DNA of 64,000 nucleotides, from NCBI GenBank assembly GCA_013397435.1, contig VZRG01000869.1, positions 62,001 through 126,000 of the forward strand. Reading direction: 5' to 3'. This DNA is from Erythrocercus mccallii. Taxonomy: Eukaryota > Chordata > Aves > Passeriformes > Dicruridae. The notes beneath the pieces were generated by a model. That model saw nothing but the letters and a program-made list of their open reading frames with translations, searched no databases and was not told the DNA's origin. The number at the start of each line of letters is the position of its first letter. Positions within the stretch are counted from its first letter, which is position 1. Made by a program: the position numbers and the translations under genes. Shown here piece after piece: positions 37,001-48,425 of the stretch.

Positions 37001-40000
37001 GGCTCTTAGCACTGCCCCTTCCTCCAGCGGCCCTGCTGGCTCTCCTGATAGGGATGGGATTTAGGGTGTTTCTTTGCCTGGTAAGGCGGGGGAAAAGTGT
37101 TACTGGAGGAGAAGCCCCTTCTGCGTCAGTCTCCAAGGAAACCCTCGGTGTTGCGTGGCTCAGCCTTTGTTGCACGCCTGGGCCGTGGCTCACACATCCC
37201 AAACTTGTGCCTGAATCATACATCCACACATATATCTGCCAGTGGCGTTTTGTGGGTGCAAATTTTAGGCAAATTGTGGGGTTTTCCTACCCCTACATGC
37301 CATTTTATCTCAAAGAGCCTCATGGTTGGATTTGGTGTGCAGGAGAAGTGAAACCAGCCCTATCTGTTTCGAATGCACATTCCTCACCATGGAGTCTGGA
37401 AGGCGAAGCCTTCTAATGCTCCCACACCTCCCAGCTTCTCAAGAGCAAGCCTGGGAGCTGTGGTGGTTACAGGGAAGCTTGGGCAGCAGATGCTTCCAGG
37501 TCTGCTGCCACCAGCCTGGGTGCAGTCCCTGAGCCAGGGCAGGTCACCCCAAGCTGGCTGCCTCTGCCCACTGCCTGGTGACAAGCAGGAGGAGTAGAAG
37601 AGAGCAAGTCACTGCCCCAAAAGTTTCCATACCCCACAGGTTAGAGCTGCCCACCCACATGGGCAGTTTCACTGCTCACACTCCATTTGTGCTCAAATGC
37701 CCAGCCCTGAGTTTTAATCCAAAAAATCATCACTTCTTGTCTCGATTAACTAAAAATAATTGCTTCTCTTGAGTTTGCTCATGCTCCTCCTCACTGCCTG
37801 CTGTGGAGCTGGACCAGCTCTCCAGTCTCTGCCCAGGAGCTTCGAGCAGCCTCAGCTGATGGAAGGGGAAAAGTGCAGATCCAGTGACCTTTGTTTGCGT
37901 CACTGCTGCCCACAGTCCCTGCCTGACATTTGAGGAGTGCTGGAAATGCTGGAGGAGGCATGGGGATGGGGTATTGGGCAAAGCACATGAACCTCATCCT
38001 TGCTGGTAGAATACCAGGCTGGGCTGTGACCTTTCCCTCTCTGGAAGTCACAGTTGACTTTCATGGTGGTGTCTCACCAGGAATCAAGAACAGGACACTT
38101 CCTTCAGCTCCTTGCTGACCAGGCAGAGGGACTGACCACAGCTGGTCTATTTCCAGGAGTGTTTTACTGCCCACAGCAATGGAGCTGGATCAGGGTGGGG
38201 TGTTTGGCCCTGTGGGATGTTGTGTGGCTTGCTGCCAGTGCCATGGGATAGGACAAGAGGGAGCTGATAGGCTGGATCTGGGAGGGGACCTTGTCATCCC
38301 AGTGGAGATGCTGGGAATCATGAGGAGGTGGCAAGATGCCACTGAACAGCCTGGCTGTTAAACACTGATCTCTCAGGTCCCCAGCTTCAGCCTGACTGCT
38401 CCTTGGCATCCCTCCAGCACTGCCTGGGGTGAGGAAAAACAGCTCCATCCCATCCTCTGCCTTTCTCCTTTGGCTTTTCCAAGCTGGCTTGTCTTAATTT
38501 CTCCAGGCACTTCCTGCAGGACCATAGTGCTGGTTGCTGCAGATGTGGTTGAAGACACCGAGCACCCTGACCCTTATCCTGGTAAATTGTCCAGCTTTGC
38601 AGCCAGTGCAGCTAAAAGGGTATTTTTGTCCCTGAACCTCGCAAACTCTTTATCCCAAGGATCCCTGGTGGTGTCAACCCCCAAACTTCAACCCTCAACA
38701 GCAAGAAGCATGAGATTAGCATAAGCCCCCACCTTTTTTTTGGATAAAGAAAACTTGAGGATGAGAAAGGATAATTCTTTGGATTTTACATTCTGAACCA
38801 CTTCTGCTTATTTTACCTCCCTTGGTATTTTATCTGCTGCACTTGTGCAGACTGGAAGCTCCCTTTTATTTTGTTTTGTTTGCTTTTAATGTGAAAACTG
38901 AGCTTTTTAGGGCAAGTAGCTGAAGCCTGGCCACAGGAACTGAGCCCTGGGCTGTGCCTGACTATGAAAGTCAAATGCCTTTGCTGGACATCTGGCTGCT
39001 TTAGTGACAGATAGCAGGGAAGAGCACTTTAATATTTATCCTGAGCTAAAAAAACAAGTAGAATGGAGAAAAAATATACAAAGTAGGCCATGAAAACAGG
39101 GTTTGTGAACATCTGAGATCCTCTCCTAATTAATAGCAGTTCCCATCCCAGAAATCATACCATTCAGCAAAAGTTAATCATCTTTGCTCATACATACAAT
39201 ACACTTCAAGAGAGAATGAGTCACCCTCATTGAAATGTCTGATGTTATGAAATCCAGTGTGACTGATGTAACAGACCCAGCTAAGCTCTCCAAATTGGCC
39301 GACAGCACCGCAGCGAAGCTGCCTGTGTGTGAGCTGACTTCATTGAGTTTTGCTGGTTTGCACCCAGGATGGATTTTCCCTTTAGTTTCTGGAACAGACT
39401 CACAGCAAAGGACCCAGGAAGGCTGTGGGAGGGCAGGTGAGTGTGGCAGGAGGGGTTGGCATCACCAAGCCCCCATGGTCCTCACTTCCCAGCATGAAAC
39501 TGCTTGTCCCCACTTCTGGGAGCCCACAGAGCTACTCTGCACAGCAGACCTGATCCTGCAAATATTTGGGTACCCATGTAATTCACAGCACTTTGGGGTG
39601 TCTGAGACCAATACTTCAATCATATCACTCTGCATTTTTAACCATTCACTGACCTATGGATTTATTCTTCCCTACGTGTTTGAGAGTAGGTTGAATTCAG
39701 CATTAAGATTCTGCCTTGATATCAGCTGTTCCCTTTTAAATTAAATATTATTACCTGCAAACATTTCCTTTTAGCTCTGGGAGCTGTTTGCCTGGTGTAC
39801 TTTGTTTAAATGTCACCATATGAATTACTGAAAATAATTTAAATATTTAAAGACATATACTGCAAGTCTAATTTTACTTTGAAATCCCGAGCCAGGCTCG
39901 CAGCTGATGCAGCAGATAGCAGCTCAGCCTGGCACCCCTGGTTCCTGGCCCAGTTCTTTAAATTAATGATTTGCATTTCCAACACCTTTCACCCAACAAG

Positions 40001-41137
40001 TCTGGGCTCTGAGATTTTTTCAAGTTTTCTTCTCTCTTTGAGGCATTGCAGCCCCTCTAGGATGGGTGTAAATCCTTTGGAAGTTCTCTCCCATTCACCC
40101 ATCCACCTTGGCTGCCCTTCTGGGGCATCTACTCCATAGGGCAAACCCTTGGAGCAATAAGATCAGAAATGCCAGGGCCCCAGAAGAAGAAAGAGCAGTG
40201 CTCTTGAATTTTGTGTTTTCCAACTAGAGAAGATCCCCCTCCTGAAACAACCTTTTCATCTCTCGTTATCTTTATGAACACCTTAAAAAAAAATACCATT
40301 TCTGGCACACTGGCTGCTGAAGAACTGTTCCTCTTCCACCTCCTCCACCTGATTAAAGGTGCAGGTAATGCTGGGGAGTAAATGAAAGGCTTTCCATGAG
40401 GAAACAAGCTAAAACAGTAAACAAAAGGCTGATTCTTAGAAGCAAAACAAATGAAGTTGTCACCAGGAAAACATAGTGATGAAGTACTCTGGTCCTTGGA
40501 AGTTGCCTTGCATGTATTGGAAATTACCTTCTGACTCAACCAACTCAGTGTGTCTGGTGCCACTGTGCTAAAAGCTTTTAGTTGACCTGAATACCCAGGG
40601 TTTTCAAGGAAATAACATTTCCCATGAGAAATGTCACCACCAGAGCCAAGCCAGAGCTCTGCTCTCACACCTCTGCTGCCACGGCAGGGGGGTCTCCAAT
40701 GTAAAAGCCTTTTAATCATCCTGCAGCCATCTGCTGGGAGTGTTCCTCTTTCCTGCTGTCCTTCTCCCTCCAGAGCATTCTGGCTTCTCATGCAGAGCCA
40801 GTGACTCATTCCCTGGGATATCTTTGCTTAATTTTGCCTGGTCACCTCTTTCCCTGAGCGCTGCTTCCTGACTTGTCAGATGGTGAGTGAAGGAACACAG
40901 GCACGGTGTGTGCTGAGATGGCACCAGCTGCTTGCAGGATCCCCCTTTCCTTTGTGCCCTGGGTGTCCCCAGGCCAGTGTCCCCCCTCTGTTGTGGGCAG
41001 TGGTCAGAAGGGCAGCAATATGTGTCTCCAATTCCATCCTTTTCTCCAAGATCCACCTCTGGAGCTGTTAAATGCTGTGAGCTCTCCCTGCTCCCCTGGC
41101 TTCGCACGCCATTCATGAGGACCTCAATGTGCAAAGA
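34017..41137. other. Intergenic, no gene seen (7.1 kb)
   Basis: No gene is recognisable. A 23-bp duplication lies at 35235-35280. An AT-rich stretch near 36010-36230 and another near 39020-39200 look less repetitive than their surroundings but cannot be assigned a role by eye. The 226-codon minus-strand frame at 40129-40809 has no domain signature. Confidence 0.6.
35235..35280. repeat. 23-bp direct tandem duplication
   Basis: The unit GGGACTGAAGCTTTCTTGTC plus TGT occurs twice without mismatch at 35235-35257 and 35258-35280. Identity suggests a recent duplication or replication slippage. Confidence 0.9.
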
Positions 41138-41371
41138 GGAACTTTATGAAGTCCAACAATGGGAATAGGAACTCCTGTCCCCAAGGAGGAATGACCCCAC
41201 TCACCAGTACAAACTGGGCACCAGCCAGCTTGAAAACAACTTTGCAGGTAAAGACCTGGGAGTTCCTGGTGGACAACAAGCTGACCATGAGCCAGTGATG
41301 CTTTCTCACAGCCAGCAACATCATGGGCTGGATTAAGAAGAGCTTTGTCAGCGGTCAAAGGGAGGAGGAGG
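41138..41371 (+). repeat. CR1 LINE fragment (ORF2 C-terminal region)
   Basis: The segment follows the CR1 reverse-transcriptase ORF near its 3' end: CTTTATGAAGTCCAACAATG, then CACCAGTACAAACTGGGCAC, ACCTGGGAGTTCCTGGTGGA, CAACAAGCTGACCATGAGCC and TGGATTAAGAAGAGC. The frame is broken by substitutions and small indels, including a TGA where the consensus reads CAATGT. It is therefore a dead, 5'- and 3'-truncated copy in sense orientation. Confidence 0.85.
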
Positions 41372-41518
41372 AAGGAGATGTTGATTCATCCTTTTTGACC
41401 AAGCACTGCTGGCACTCATGGAAACTGGATTTGCACCTTGTGAGTGTTTCAGATACTTCCTGACAACTCTGAGGTCCAGCAAATTGCTGCATGAAGAAAC
41501 AAACCCCAATTCAAGGCT

Positions 41519-41625
41519 TGGAAAGTAGGACACAGACAGAGGGAAGAGGCTTACCCAGCATCACACAATTAAGCCAGTGGTGGGTTGGGAAGGGACAGGA
41601 CTTTTCCCTGAGACCTGGTTCAGTT
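41519..41625 (-). repeat. MIR-like (CORE-SINE) remnant
   Basis: On the + strand the order GGAAAGTAGGACACAGACAG, AGGCTTACCCAGCATCACAC, AATTAAGCCAGTGGTGGGTT matches the antisense MIR layout (GAAACTGAGGCACAGAGAGG, CTTGCCCAAGGTCACACAGC, TAGTAAGTGGCAGAGC). It is strongly diverged and lacks the ends, so the boundaries are approximate. Confidence 0.6.
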
Positions 41626-43844
41626 CCCTCTATATCAGGTCATGTTCTTGTAGGTCATACATATGTGCTCAAAAGTTGTGAGTATACTCAAGAGTGTCAG
41701 GTTGGCCAAAGAGATGCTTTGTGTTCAAAATAAAGTCCTGTTTCCTGGAAACTAAACTTTTTTGGGGGGAAAAAAGAGCAGGGCTCAGCTGAACAGTGCT
41801 AACACTGTGAGGAAAATAGAAGTTGTTTTTTGATGCCCTGAAAGAGGAACCAGGCCCTTGCTCCTGAAATGCTTCACAGAAATGGCTTCTTGGGAGTTGT
41901 TCAGTTTTATTTTAATTACAGTGAGGGCTTGCAAAACCAGAGAATTTGATGCAAGAAAGAAACCTCTGGAACTAGAGCATCTTCACAGATGTCCAGCGGA
42001 ACTTCTCCAAGGGAGAGCAGTGCTGCCACAGCACAGGTGGTGAGAGCTCAAAGCTGGGCGCAAGCCCTGGCTGCCTCTTCATCCATAGCCACAAAATACA
42101 CCCAAACCAGAGCAACTGCATGAATGAAAAGTAGCATTGTAGGGAACATGCCCTGTCTGGGAGACCTGCACAGCTCATTGGAATAAAAGGATATGAACAA
42201 TAATTGGCTTTAAAGCCACCCATGGTGGGAAGCAGCAGCACAGTGCAACTTGCTGCCCCAGTGTCTGTGTTGACTGAGGGTCTAACTGGTGCATTTTGGG
42301 GTTTCACTGATAGCCAGGGCTGTGGGGCACTGTCACGGTGCTGAGGCTGCCTCCGGTGTGCTCTGGTGTAAATCCCAGGCAGCGCTGCCAAAGGCCCTGG
42401 GACTGCCCTGGCTCCACTGCAGCAGAGCTGAGCTGGGCTGTCCCACCCTTGCAGCAGTGGGGAGAAGCTCTGGCAGGGTTTGCATTTCAGAGGAGCACCC
42501 AGAAACCCAGGTGCCTCCCAGAGCCAGGCTGAGGAGCAGAGATCACCCAGCTCCCTGTGGGAGAAGCCTGTCCTGGTAGTTGGTGGCGCTGCCTGAAATC
42601 AGACGCAGCATCACAGCAAAGAGGGAGAATGCAAAACCTGCTGAGCCAAAGTACGGTGAATTCTTATGTCTCCTATCCTCTTCTCCCACCAGATCACAGG
42701 CCATGCAGAACCTTCCCTGGGAGGCTCTGCACTGCTGCACCCCAGTCCAGATCTTCATCCAGCTGCTTCCCCTGCCACAACTCAGCATCCCAGCAGCAGC
42801 TTGGGGGAGATGAGTGAGGGTCACAAAACTCACCCCCTGGGCATGTACTGGGAAGCTGGGTTGGGGACACACAGAGCTGGGTGCAGCCTGCTCATTGACA
42901 GCCCTTCCTGGTGGGTGGTGAAGCTGCTTTCACAATGGTTTCCCATGAAAAGCCTGCACCAGGAAGCTCCCCACTTAGGCTCCTTGGGGAAAAAAAATCT
43001 TCCTCTGCAGGAAATTGCTTCTTGAAAACAGCCCGGCTGCCTGGAGAAGCTGCCGAGGAACTGACACGTGCGAGGCGGGTGAGATGCTGGATCTGTGCAG
43101 CCAGGGAGGCAAGGGAGCCCAGCAGAGTGAGGGCCAGGGCTCAGACAGCCCCAACAGGTCCTGCACTCCATGTCTTGGGCCATCCCTCCCTTGCTTGACT
43201 CTTTTCTAAAGAGGAAGGGTTTTTCTGGCACACAAAAGGAGGAATAAATGGAATGTGGAGATCTGTGTTCAACTCCAGGCTGTGCCCAACACATGCCTGA
43301 GCCAGGCTTGAGAGTAGATGTTATTGATTTCTTAAGTCCCATAAATAAATATCCTGTCCTACTCCATCACTGCAGTGACAGACTCTGGAGGGTCTCATGC
43401 CAAAGGGAGCATTGGAGCTTTCCCCTCCTCTGGTCCTCTGCAGGGGAGGATTTTCTAAAGGTGGTGACACAAGCTTCCAGACCTCCTCATTTAAAACTCA
43501 CTGCTAAAATGATAAATAAGCTTAAATATTCTCCAGTTCTTCCTCTGGAAAGAGCCTGGAGCCCAGGAAGTGAGGCAGGGAAGAAGGGAAATGATGTTGC
43601 TTAAGGATGTTTTCTCAGTTTAATTAGATTGGAGCTGCCCTCCCTTGCTGGTGGAGCCTCTGGGCTCTTGACTCCTGCTTAAACATGAGCCCCCTTTCTC
43701 TCCTGGGTTTCACAGAAAACACACCCATTTCCATGAAAATGCAGGAGTTTCCTCAAACCCTGAACATGGAGCCAGACTTCTCCTATGTGGCCAGTGAGGG
43801 CAACAGGAACAAATCGATGCACAGGACATGTTCAAGTCAATTCA
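41626..43844. other. Intergenic, no gene seen (2.2 kb)
   Basis: No exon, RNA gene or repeat is recognised between the MIR-like remnant and the next CR1 fragment. Overlapping chance frames on both strands around 42.3-43.3 kb reflect a locally GC-rich, stop-poor composition. Confidence 0.6.
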
Positions 43845-44045
43845 CTTTTTCACAGTGAGGATGGTCAAATACTGCATCAGGTTGCCTGGAGAAGGTGTGG
43901 AGTCTCCATCCTTGGAGATATTGGGATACCCAATAATATGTGCAATACTTGCCCGAAGAGATGCTGCTGTGAGACAGGAGCTAGACTGGACACTCCTCAG
44001 GGGTACCTCCAGTCTCAGCCTTTCTGCGCTGCTGTGATCACTGTG
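43845..44045 (+). repeat. CR1 LINE 3' fragment
   Basis: The CR1 3' region is recognisable in order: TTTTTCACAGTGAGGATGGT, TCAGGTTGCCTGGAGAAGGT, GTGGAGTCTCCATCCTTGGA, then GGAGCTAGACTGGAC, CTCAGGGGTACC and a final CAGCCTTTCTGCGCTGCTGT that stands for the TTCTGTGATTCTGTG terminus. Orientation is sense. Internal stretches are diverged and probably carry small indels. Confidence 0.85.
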
Positions 44046-45121
44046 AGATGGTAACAGCCCCGGGCTGCCCAGACACTGCACGTGCCTTTTGGCTTTTGCA
44101 CAGGAGGGGATGGTTTGCTTCTTCTGCAGGAACCTGCCAGAAAACAATTTTGTTGTCTTTGGAGCAGAGTTCATTGACACGTTGACATGAAAGTCTCCTG
44201 CTGAGCAGCAAAAGGGCATCTCAGAGAGTCAAATGTTATGTCCATTTACTAGAAGAAAAATGGCACTATTCCAGGACCTGGCAATGCCAATTCCACATGC
44301 TTGTGGCTGCCTTGTGCTTCATGAGATGCTCCACAAAGGTTTCTCCTTGTGGTGCTTCCTCTCCAGCCTCCATCCATCTGCCTTGCCATGTGGAAGATGC
44401 TTCCAGGGCTAAGCATCCTAGTGGGATGGAACCCAACATCGGAGACTTTGCCCTGAGGCAGGGCTGTGTTAGGAAGGGTGAATCTGTTCCCAAGGCTGAG
44501 TTGGATGCCTGCAGTGCCAGAGCTGATGCTCCACGGGGATTGTTTGCTGCAGACAGGAGACTTGGACCTTCCTGCTGAGCATTTGTGGGTGAAAGGCTTT
44601 GCCAGGCCAAAGTCATCTGACATTTTTCTCGGGGGCGGGTGAAGTTAATGAGTCCAGATTAGGCAGTGCGGAGGCTGGGGAGCTGGATTTCTGCTGAATA
44701 TATATGAAGACAAATGTAAATTCTAAACTTTCAAGGGAGTATTTTTACCCTGGCACAGTGTTAACATTGATAAAAATAGTCACAAATTAGTGCAGGAGTA
44801 GAAAGTAAAATTGGGGATTTTTTTTTCCCTGTTAAAACCATGCATCTGTTTCTCTACCAGGAGTTAACCTCTTACATACATTAATGAAACATGGGGTAAA
44901 CCATCAACAAGTGCCCTCTTCTGACAAAGTAACTCCTACTACATTAAATAATTAGGAAGGAAAGCTGAAGTTAAATAAGATGTCTTTTTTTAAAAATAAA
45001 TTATTAAAGATAGAAAAAAATGATTCAGTCCTAGAAATTCAGCATTGCAAGAGGATGTTAACATCACACCAGCCCACCTGCCTGGTTCCTTAGCACCCAA
45101 ACGCTTGCAAAGGTGATGGGA
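44046..45121. other. Intergenic, no gene seen (1.1 kb)
   Basis: The right half (44690-45010) is AT-rich and stop-dense in all frames. No gene or named repeat is visible. Confidence 0.6.
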
Positions 45122-45222
45122 GGTATCAGCCCCATTCTACAGATGGGAAGTACACAAAGCTGTGAATTCACTCAATGTCACAGAACAAACTGGAAGCTGG
45201 CCTGGGGGCCCAGGTTATCTGA
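45122..45222 (-). repeat. MIR-like (CORE-SINE) remnant
   Basis: The + strand reads CCCCATTCTACAGATGGGAA, then TGAATTCACTCAATGTCACA and AACTGGAAGCTGGCC followed by CCCAGGTTATCTGAGC. This is the antisense MIR pattern (CCCCATTTTACAGATGAGGA, GTGACTTGCCCAAGGTCACA, AGTGGCAGAGC, CCCAGGTCTGTCTGACTC). Divergence is high but the colinear order over about 100 bp is hard to explain by chance. Confidence 0.7.
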
Positions 45223-46192
45223 GCAAATTCCCAGCTGAAAACTTGCTCACAAAACACTGCTTTGAGCTGCAGTCCAGCATTAAGCTGCCAGGAAGGTGCT
45301 TCCTGTCTTGGTACTGATGGATATTTGACCACCGGCACCTGAGACAGGTGAAGACTCCTTCTAGAAGGAATTTGATAGCTTTATGGATTGGTATCTGGAC
45401 CACCAATCATACCTAATACCTCTTATTAGATGTAGCAAACAGCTGATGGGCAGTGAGAAGGTAAGTCCTGCGAAGGTTTAGCTGCCACAGCCCAGATTTG
45501 TTAGGGGAGGAGCTGGAAGGAAAATACGAAGTGTTGTGGAGAATGTGCATGTTAAAAAGAAAAAAGCTTTTCAGAGGTTTGTTTTTAAGAAGAAAATATA
45601 TATTAACATCTGAGCAGCTTCTAATTTACTTTACTCTGTAAATCCTTAGGAGCCCCTGCCTCATCTAAGCTACAAGCAGTACCATGCATCCCCTTGGGGT
45701 GTGACACCTTCTGCCCTTTACTCACATCTTGCCTCTCCCTTGGCTCAAAGTAGGGCCTGTCACATCCTTGGGAGCGATGCCTCTGCAGGGGTTGCCAGGG
45801 CCTGAAGTGGTTTTTGGGCAGACATCCGCTAGTGATGCACTTACCTTGTGTTCTGCCATGACTCACGGTCTTTGTTTCTAAACATCAAAACAACCTGTGG
45901 GCTCTGCAGTCAGAGAATCTGGGAAAAGAGAGGAGGTGGTGATGGATATGAGGAACCTGAGCTGGCATCTGCACCAGCATCATGGGAGATGGGGACAGAT
46001 GAAGACAAAAGCACCCTGAAGCCAAGCTAGCAAGATGAGGCTGCGGGCAAGGGCAAGTTGCCTGGTCACTGCACTGGGAATCAAGTGGGACTGTTGGAGG
46101 AGAGAGCCTTTCCACAGCAGAAAAACAACCAGAAAGATGCACCCAACCTGCATTAGAAACTCCGGGACAGGTCTGGTATTATGGTATGGGGA
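45223..46192. other. Intergenic, no gene seen (1 kb)
   Basis: No exon, RNA gene or named repeat is visible between the MIR-like remnant and the CR1 fragment. Confidence 0.6.
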
Positions 46193-46379
46193 TGATTGCA
46201 ATGCCCGGGCTCCCCAGGGCAGCAGTCACAACCCCAAACCTGCTGGAGTTCAAGAAGGGTTTGGACAACGCTCTCAGGCACGTGGTGAGACCCTTGGGAT
46301 GGTCCAGTGCAGAACTAGAAGCTGGGCTCAATGATCCTTGTGGGTCCCTTCCAACTCAGGATATTCTATGATTTTATGG
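46193..46379 (+). repeat. CR1 LINE 3' fragment with intact terminus
   Basis: The end of CR1 is well preserved: GGGCTCCCCAGGGCAGCAGT, CTGGAGTTCAAGAAGGGTTT, GATCCTTGTGGGTCCCTTCC, AACTCAGGATATTCTATGAT. The 3' terminus (ATTCTATGATTTTATGG) includes the short octamer-type repeat typical of CR1 ends. It is sense-oriented and 5'-truncated. Its tail is the same CR1 subtype as the tail of the SINE at 4590-4723 (GATCCTTGTGGGT, CCAACTCAGGATATTC), which suggests a shared retrotransposition source. Confidence 0.9.
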
Positions 46380-46599
46380 ATCCACATGCAGAGTGGTTAT
46401 CACTTTGTGCAGTCCTTGTCACAAGCACTTGGGACTTTTAGGACTTGAGCTGGAAGCTGCCCATTTCTGGAGACGTGTTGATCTTCTGCCTGCGAGACAA
46501 ACACCACCAACATCCCCGAGCCCCTGCCAGCCACGCTGGGCTGAAGGAGATGCTGGCACACCATGTCCTGGCCCCAGCCTGGAAGCCACGTCTCAGGAA

Positions 46600-46870
46600 A
46601 CCTTGCGGGGTCGAGATGCCTTCTCCGTGGCGGGGGGAATTTGGGGGAACGCCCACAGCTCTCTGCAGAGCGGGGATTTACTCTCTGAGGGGCTCTCAGT
46701 GCCCGGAGGCTGGCAGGACGAGCCCTGGGCTGAGGCGCGCTTGGGAGCGCCTGACTGCAGAGGGCAGCACGGGCCCGGGCCGGCCCCGCCGCTGCCGCTG
46801 CCCGGGGGCCGCCGCGGGCGCTCCGCAGCATCGCCCCCGCCCCTGGGAGCCCGCCGCAGGCACAAGCCAG
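46600..46870. promoter_or_regulatory. CpG island, candidate unassigned promoter
   Basis: A dense cluster of CpG dinucleotides, about 30 in 260 bases, stands out against CpG-poor flanks. It includes CCGCCGCTGCCGCTGCCCGG and GGGGGCCGCCGCGGGCGC near 46788-46821. CpG islands in birds usually mark promoters. This one lies about 2.4 kb before the assembly gap at DUSP7 and directly after a CR1 fragment. It could be an alternative DUSP7 promoter, a promoter of a non-coding transcript, or an enhancer. Chance frames on both strands are a by-product of the GC content. Confidence 0.55.
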
Positions 46871-46991
46871 GGGAAACTCTTCCAGTGTCCCTCAGGTCCT
46901 GGCTGGGCAGGCAGAGGATGTCACCCTTCTGTTAGGTGACATTATTTTGCTACGGCCCTTCTCAGGGTGAAATCCGGTCTTGTCTCCGCAG

Positions 46992-47134
46992 GTGACGCCT
47001 CTGGAGACTGTCCCGAAACTTATGTGGTTGCTGATGCGACCGCAGAATGGAGGTGAAACATTTCTCTTCTGGTTTCACAGGACCACACGCCGGCGGCTAC
47101 ACCTACCTCCCTCTCACCACCAAAAAGGATCCCC
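46992..47134 (+). other. Exon-like segment after the CpG island
   Basis: The 143-bp segment is preceded by a good acceptor (TCTTGTCTCCGCAG ending at 46991) and followed by a good donor (CCCC|GTAAGA at 47135). One reading frame is open throughout (starting VTPLETVPKLMWLLMRPQNG), but I do not recognise the peptide. It might be an exon of a transcript starting in the CpG island. It might equally be chance; splice-like motifs are common. A second reading as two exons with a 28-base intron (47053-47080) is unrealistic for a vertebrate. Confidence 0.25.
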
Positions 47135-48291
47135 GTAAGATTTCTGGGCTGTTTTCAGCACAACAGGGACTTTAGACCCAGATTTTAGCTCTTTGCACAA
47201 GCCGCTGCTGTTCCTCTTGTGAGTTGGAGGTGCTTCGATAAACATTCTGAATGGTCAGCTATTTTCACTGTGCCTGTGGCTTGCATAAGAACCTCAACAT
47301 CCTCTGCTGCAAAGAGCAGTGTTAGAAACTTCCTACTGCCACACTGAATCACAATAGCTTCCCACAGCAACCAGTGGTAAAAATAAACTGGGCAAGAGGA
47401 AGTGGACAGCTTCTGCTGTTCTGCTTTCTTGGGCACACTTGAGTCACAAAAAAGCGATGTAGAACAGGACATTTATTTTGCTGATGCCGATGAAATCCAT
47501 GAATGGTTCAGAGCATGGTCCCGCTGAAATCACAGAGTGTTTTGTAATGAGATGCTCGCTGTGCTCAGTCTTAAGCATGTGTTCAAATGCTGTCTTAAGT
47601 CAGTATTTTCATTAGGATCCAGCCCTAGGAAGTAGACTAAAAGGAGGCAGGGACCCCTGCCCATCCGAGTGCTTTTGGACTAAAGGCACAGGAATACAGC
47701 CCTCTTGGAATATCTCATGTGTTAAGGGTATGTAAAAGACCACTGAGGAGACAGTGGCTCTGAAATGGTTTCAGTAGTAGATCTCAGCTTTGAGAAAAGC
47801 AGATGTTGACCAGAAGAAAAGTGTCTTCAAATACAAATCAGTTTGAAGTTTTGCCTAGAGACAATGCCATCTGAACAGTTCTGAACAACATTACAACTAA
47901 GACTCTGTGTGCACACGTGTTTGTTTGCGTGTGGGGGAGTGTTTTAAGAGCAATATCTTTCCTGTTATACAAGGTACAGCCCAGTTCTTGAAATTCAGCC
48001 AGCTGGGAAAAAAAACTGTGAAGACCTAGTCAGGTCGCTGAGCCTGGGAATCTTTTGGTGAAACAGACCTTGCCTCTTCCCTTCAAACAGTGTGTGCTGG
48101 CAAAGTTTATATTAAGAGGCTAAAGAGATGAGAAATTAGGGAGAAAAAAGAGGAATGGCTCATCTGTCCCAGACTGGGGAGAAGGACTGATTCCCACTCA
48201 TGCTCACTGGAATTTGGAGAGCAAGGACTTGTAGGATAACCTAGGTGAGAGGAGACCACAGGAGAGCCCCAGTCAAACCTCTGGCTGAAAG
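47135..48291. other. Intergenic, no gene seen (1.2 kb)
   Basis: No exon, RNA gene or repeat is recognised between the exon-like segment and the next CR1 fragment. Confidence 0.6.
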
Positions 48292-48425
48292 CTGGGTCAG
48301 CCCTGGGGTCAGGCCAGGTTACCTGGGGATGCGTTGAGTTGGATCTTGAAAACCAGCAAGGATGGAGATTGCACAATTGCTCTCTGAGCAATCCAGCAAT
48401 GTTTGACTGCCTGCATGGTGAAAAT
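48292..48425 (-). repeat. CR1 LINE 3' fragment
   Basis: The + strand shows the reverse complement of the CR1 3' region: GGGTCAGCCCTGGGGTCAGG, GGCCAGGTTACCTGGGGATG, CAAGGATGGAGATTGCACAA, TTGCTCTCTGAGCAATCCAG, TTGACTGCCTGCATGGTGAA. The consensus blocks are AAGGATGGAGACTCCACAAC, CTCTGGGCAACCTG and TTGACCACCCTCACAGTGAA. It is 5'-truncated and diverged. Confidence 0.8.

Noticed and set aside
40129..40809. 226-codon minus-strand frame
   Set aside because: No recognisable domain, no conserved-looking codon pattern, and no exon-like boundaries.
46992..47134. Two small exons separated by a 28-base intron
   Set aside because: Although the reading frame would join, vertebrate spliceosomes do not normally remove introns this short.
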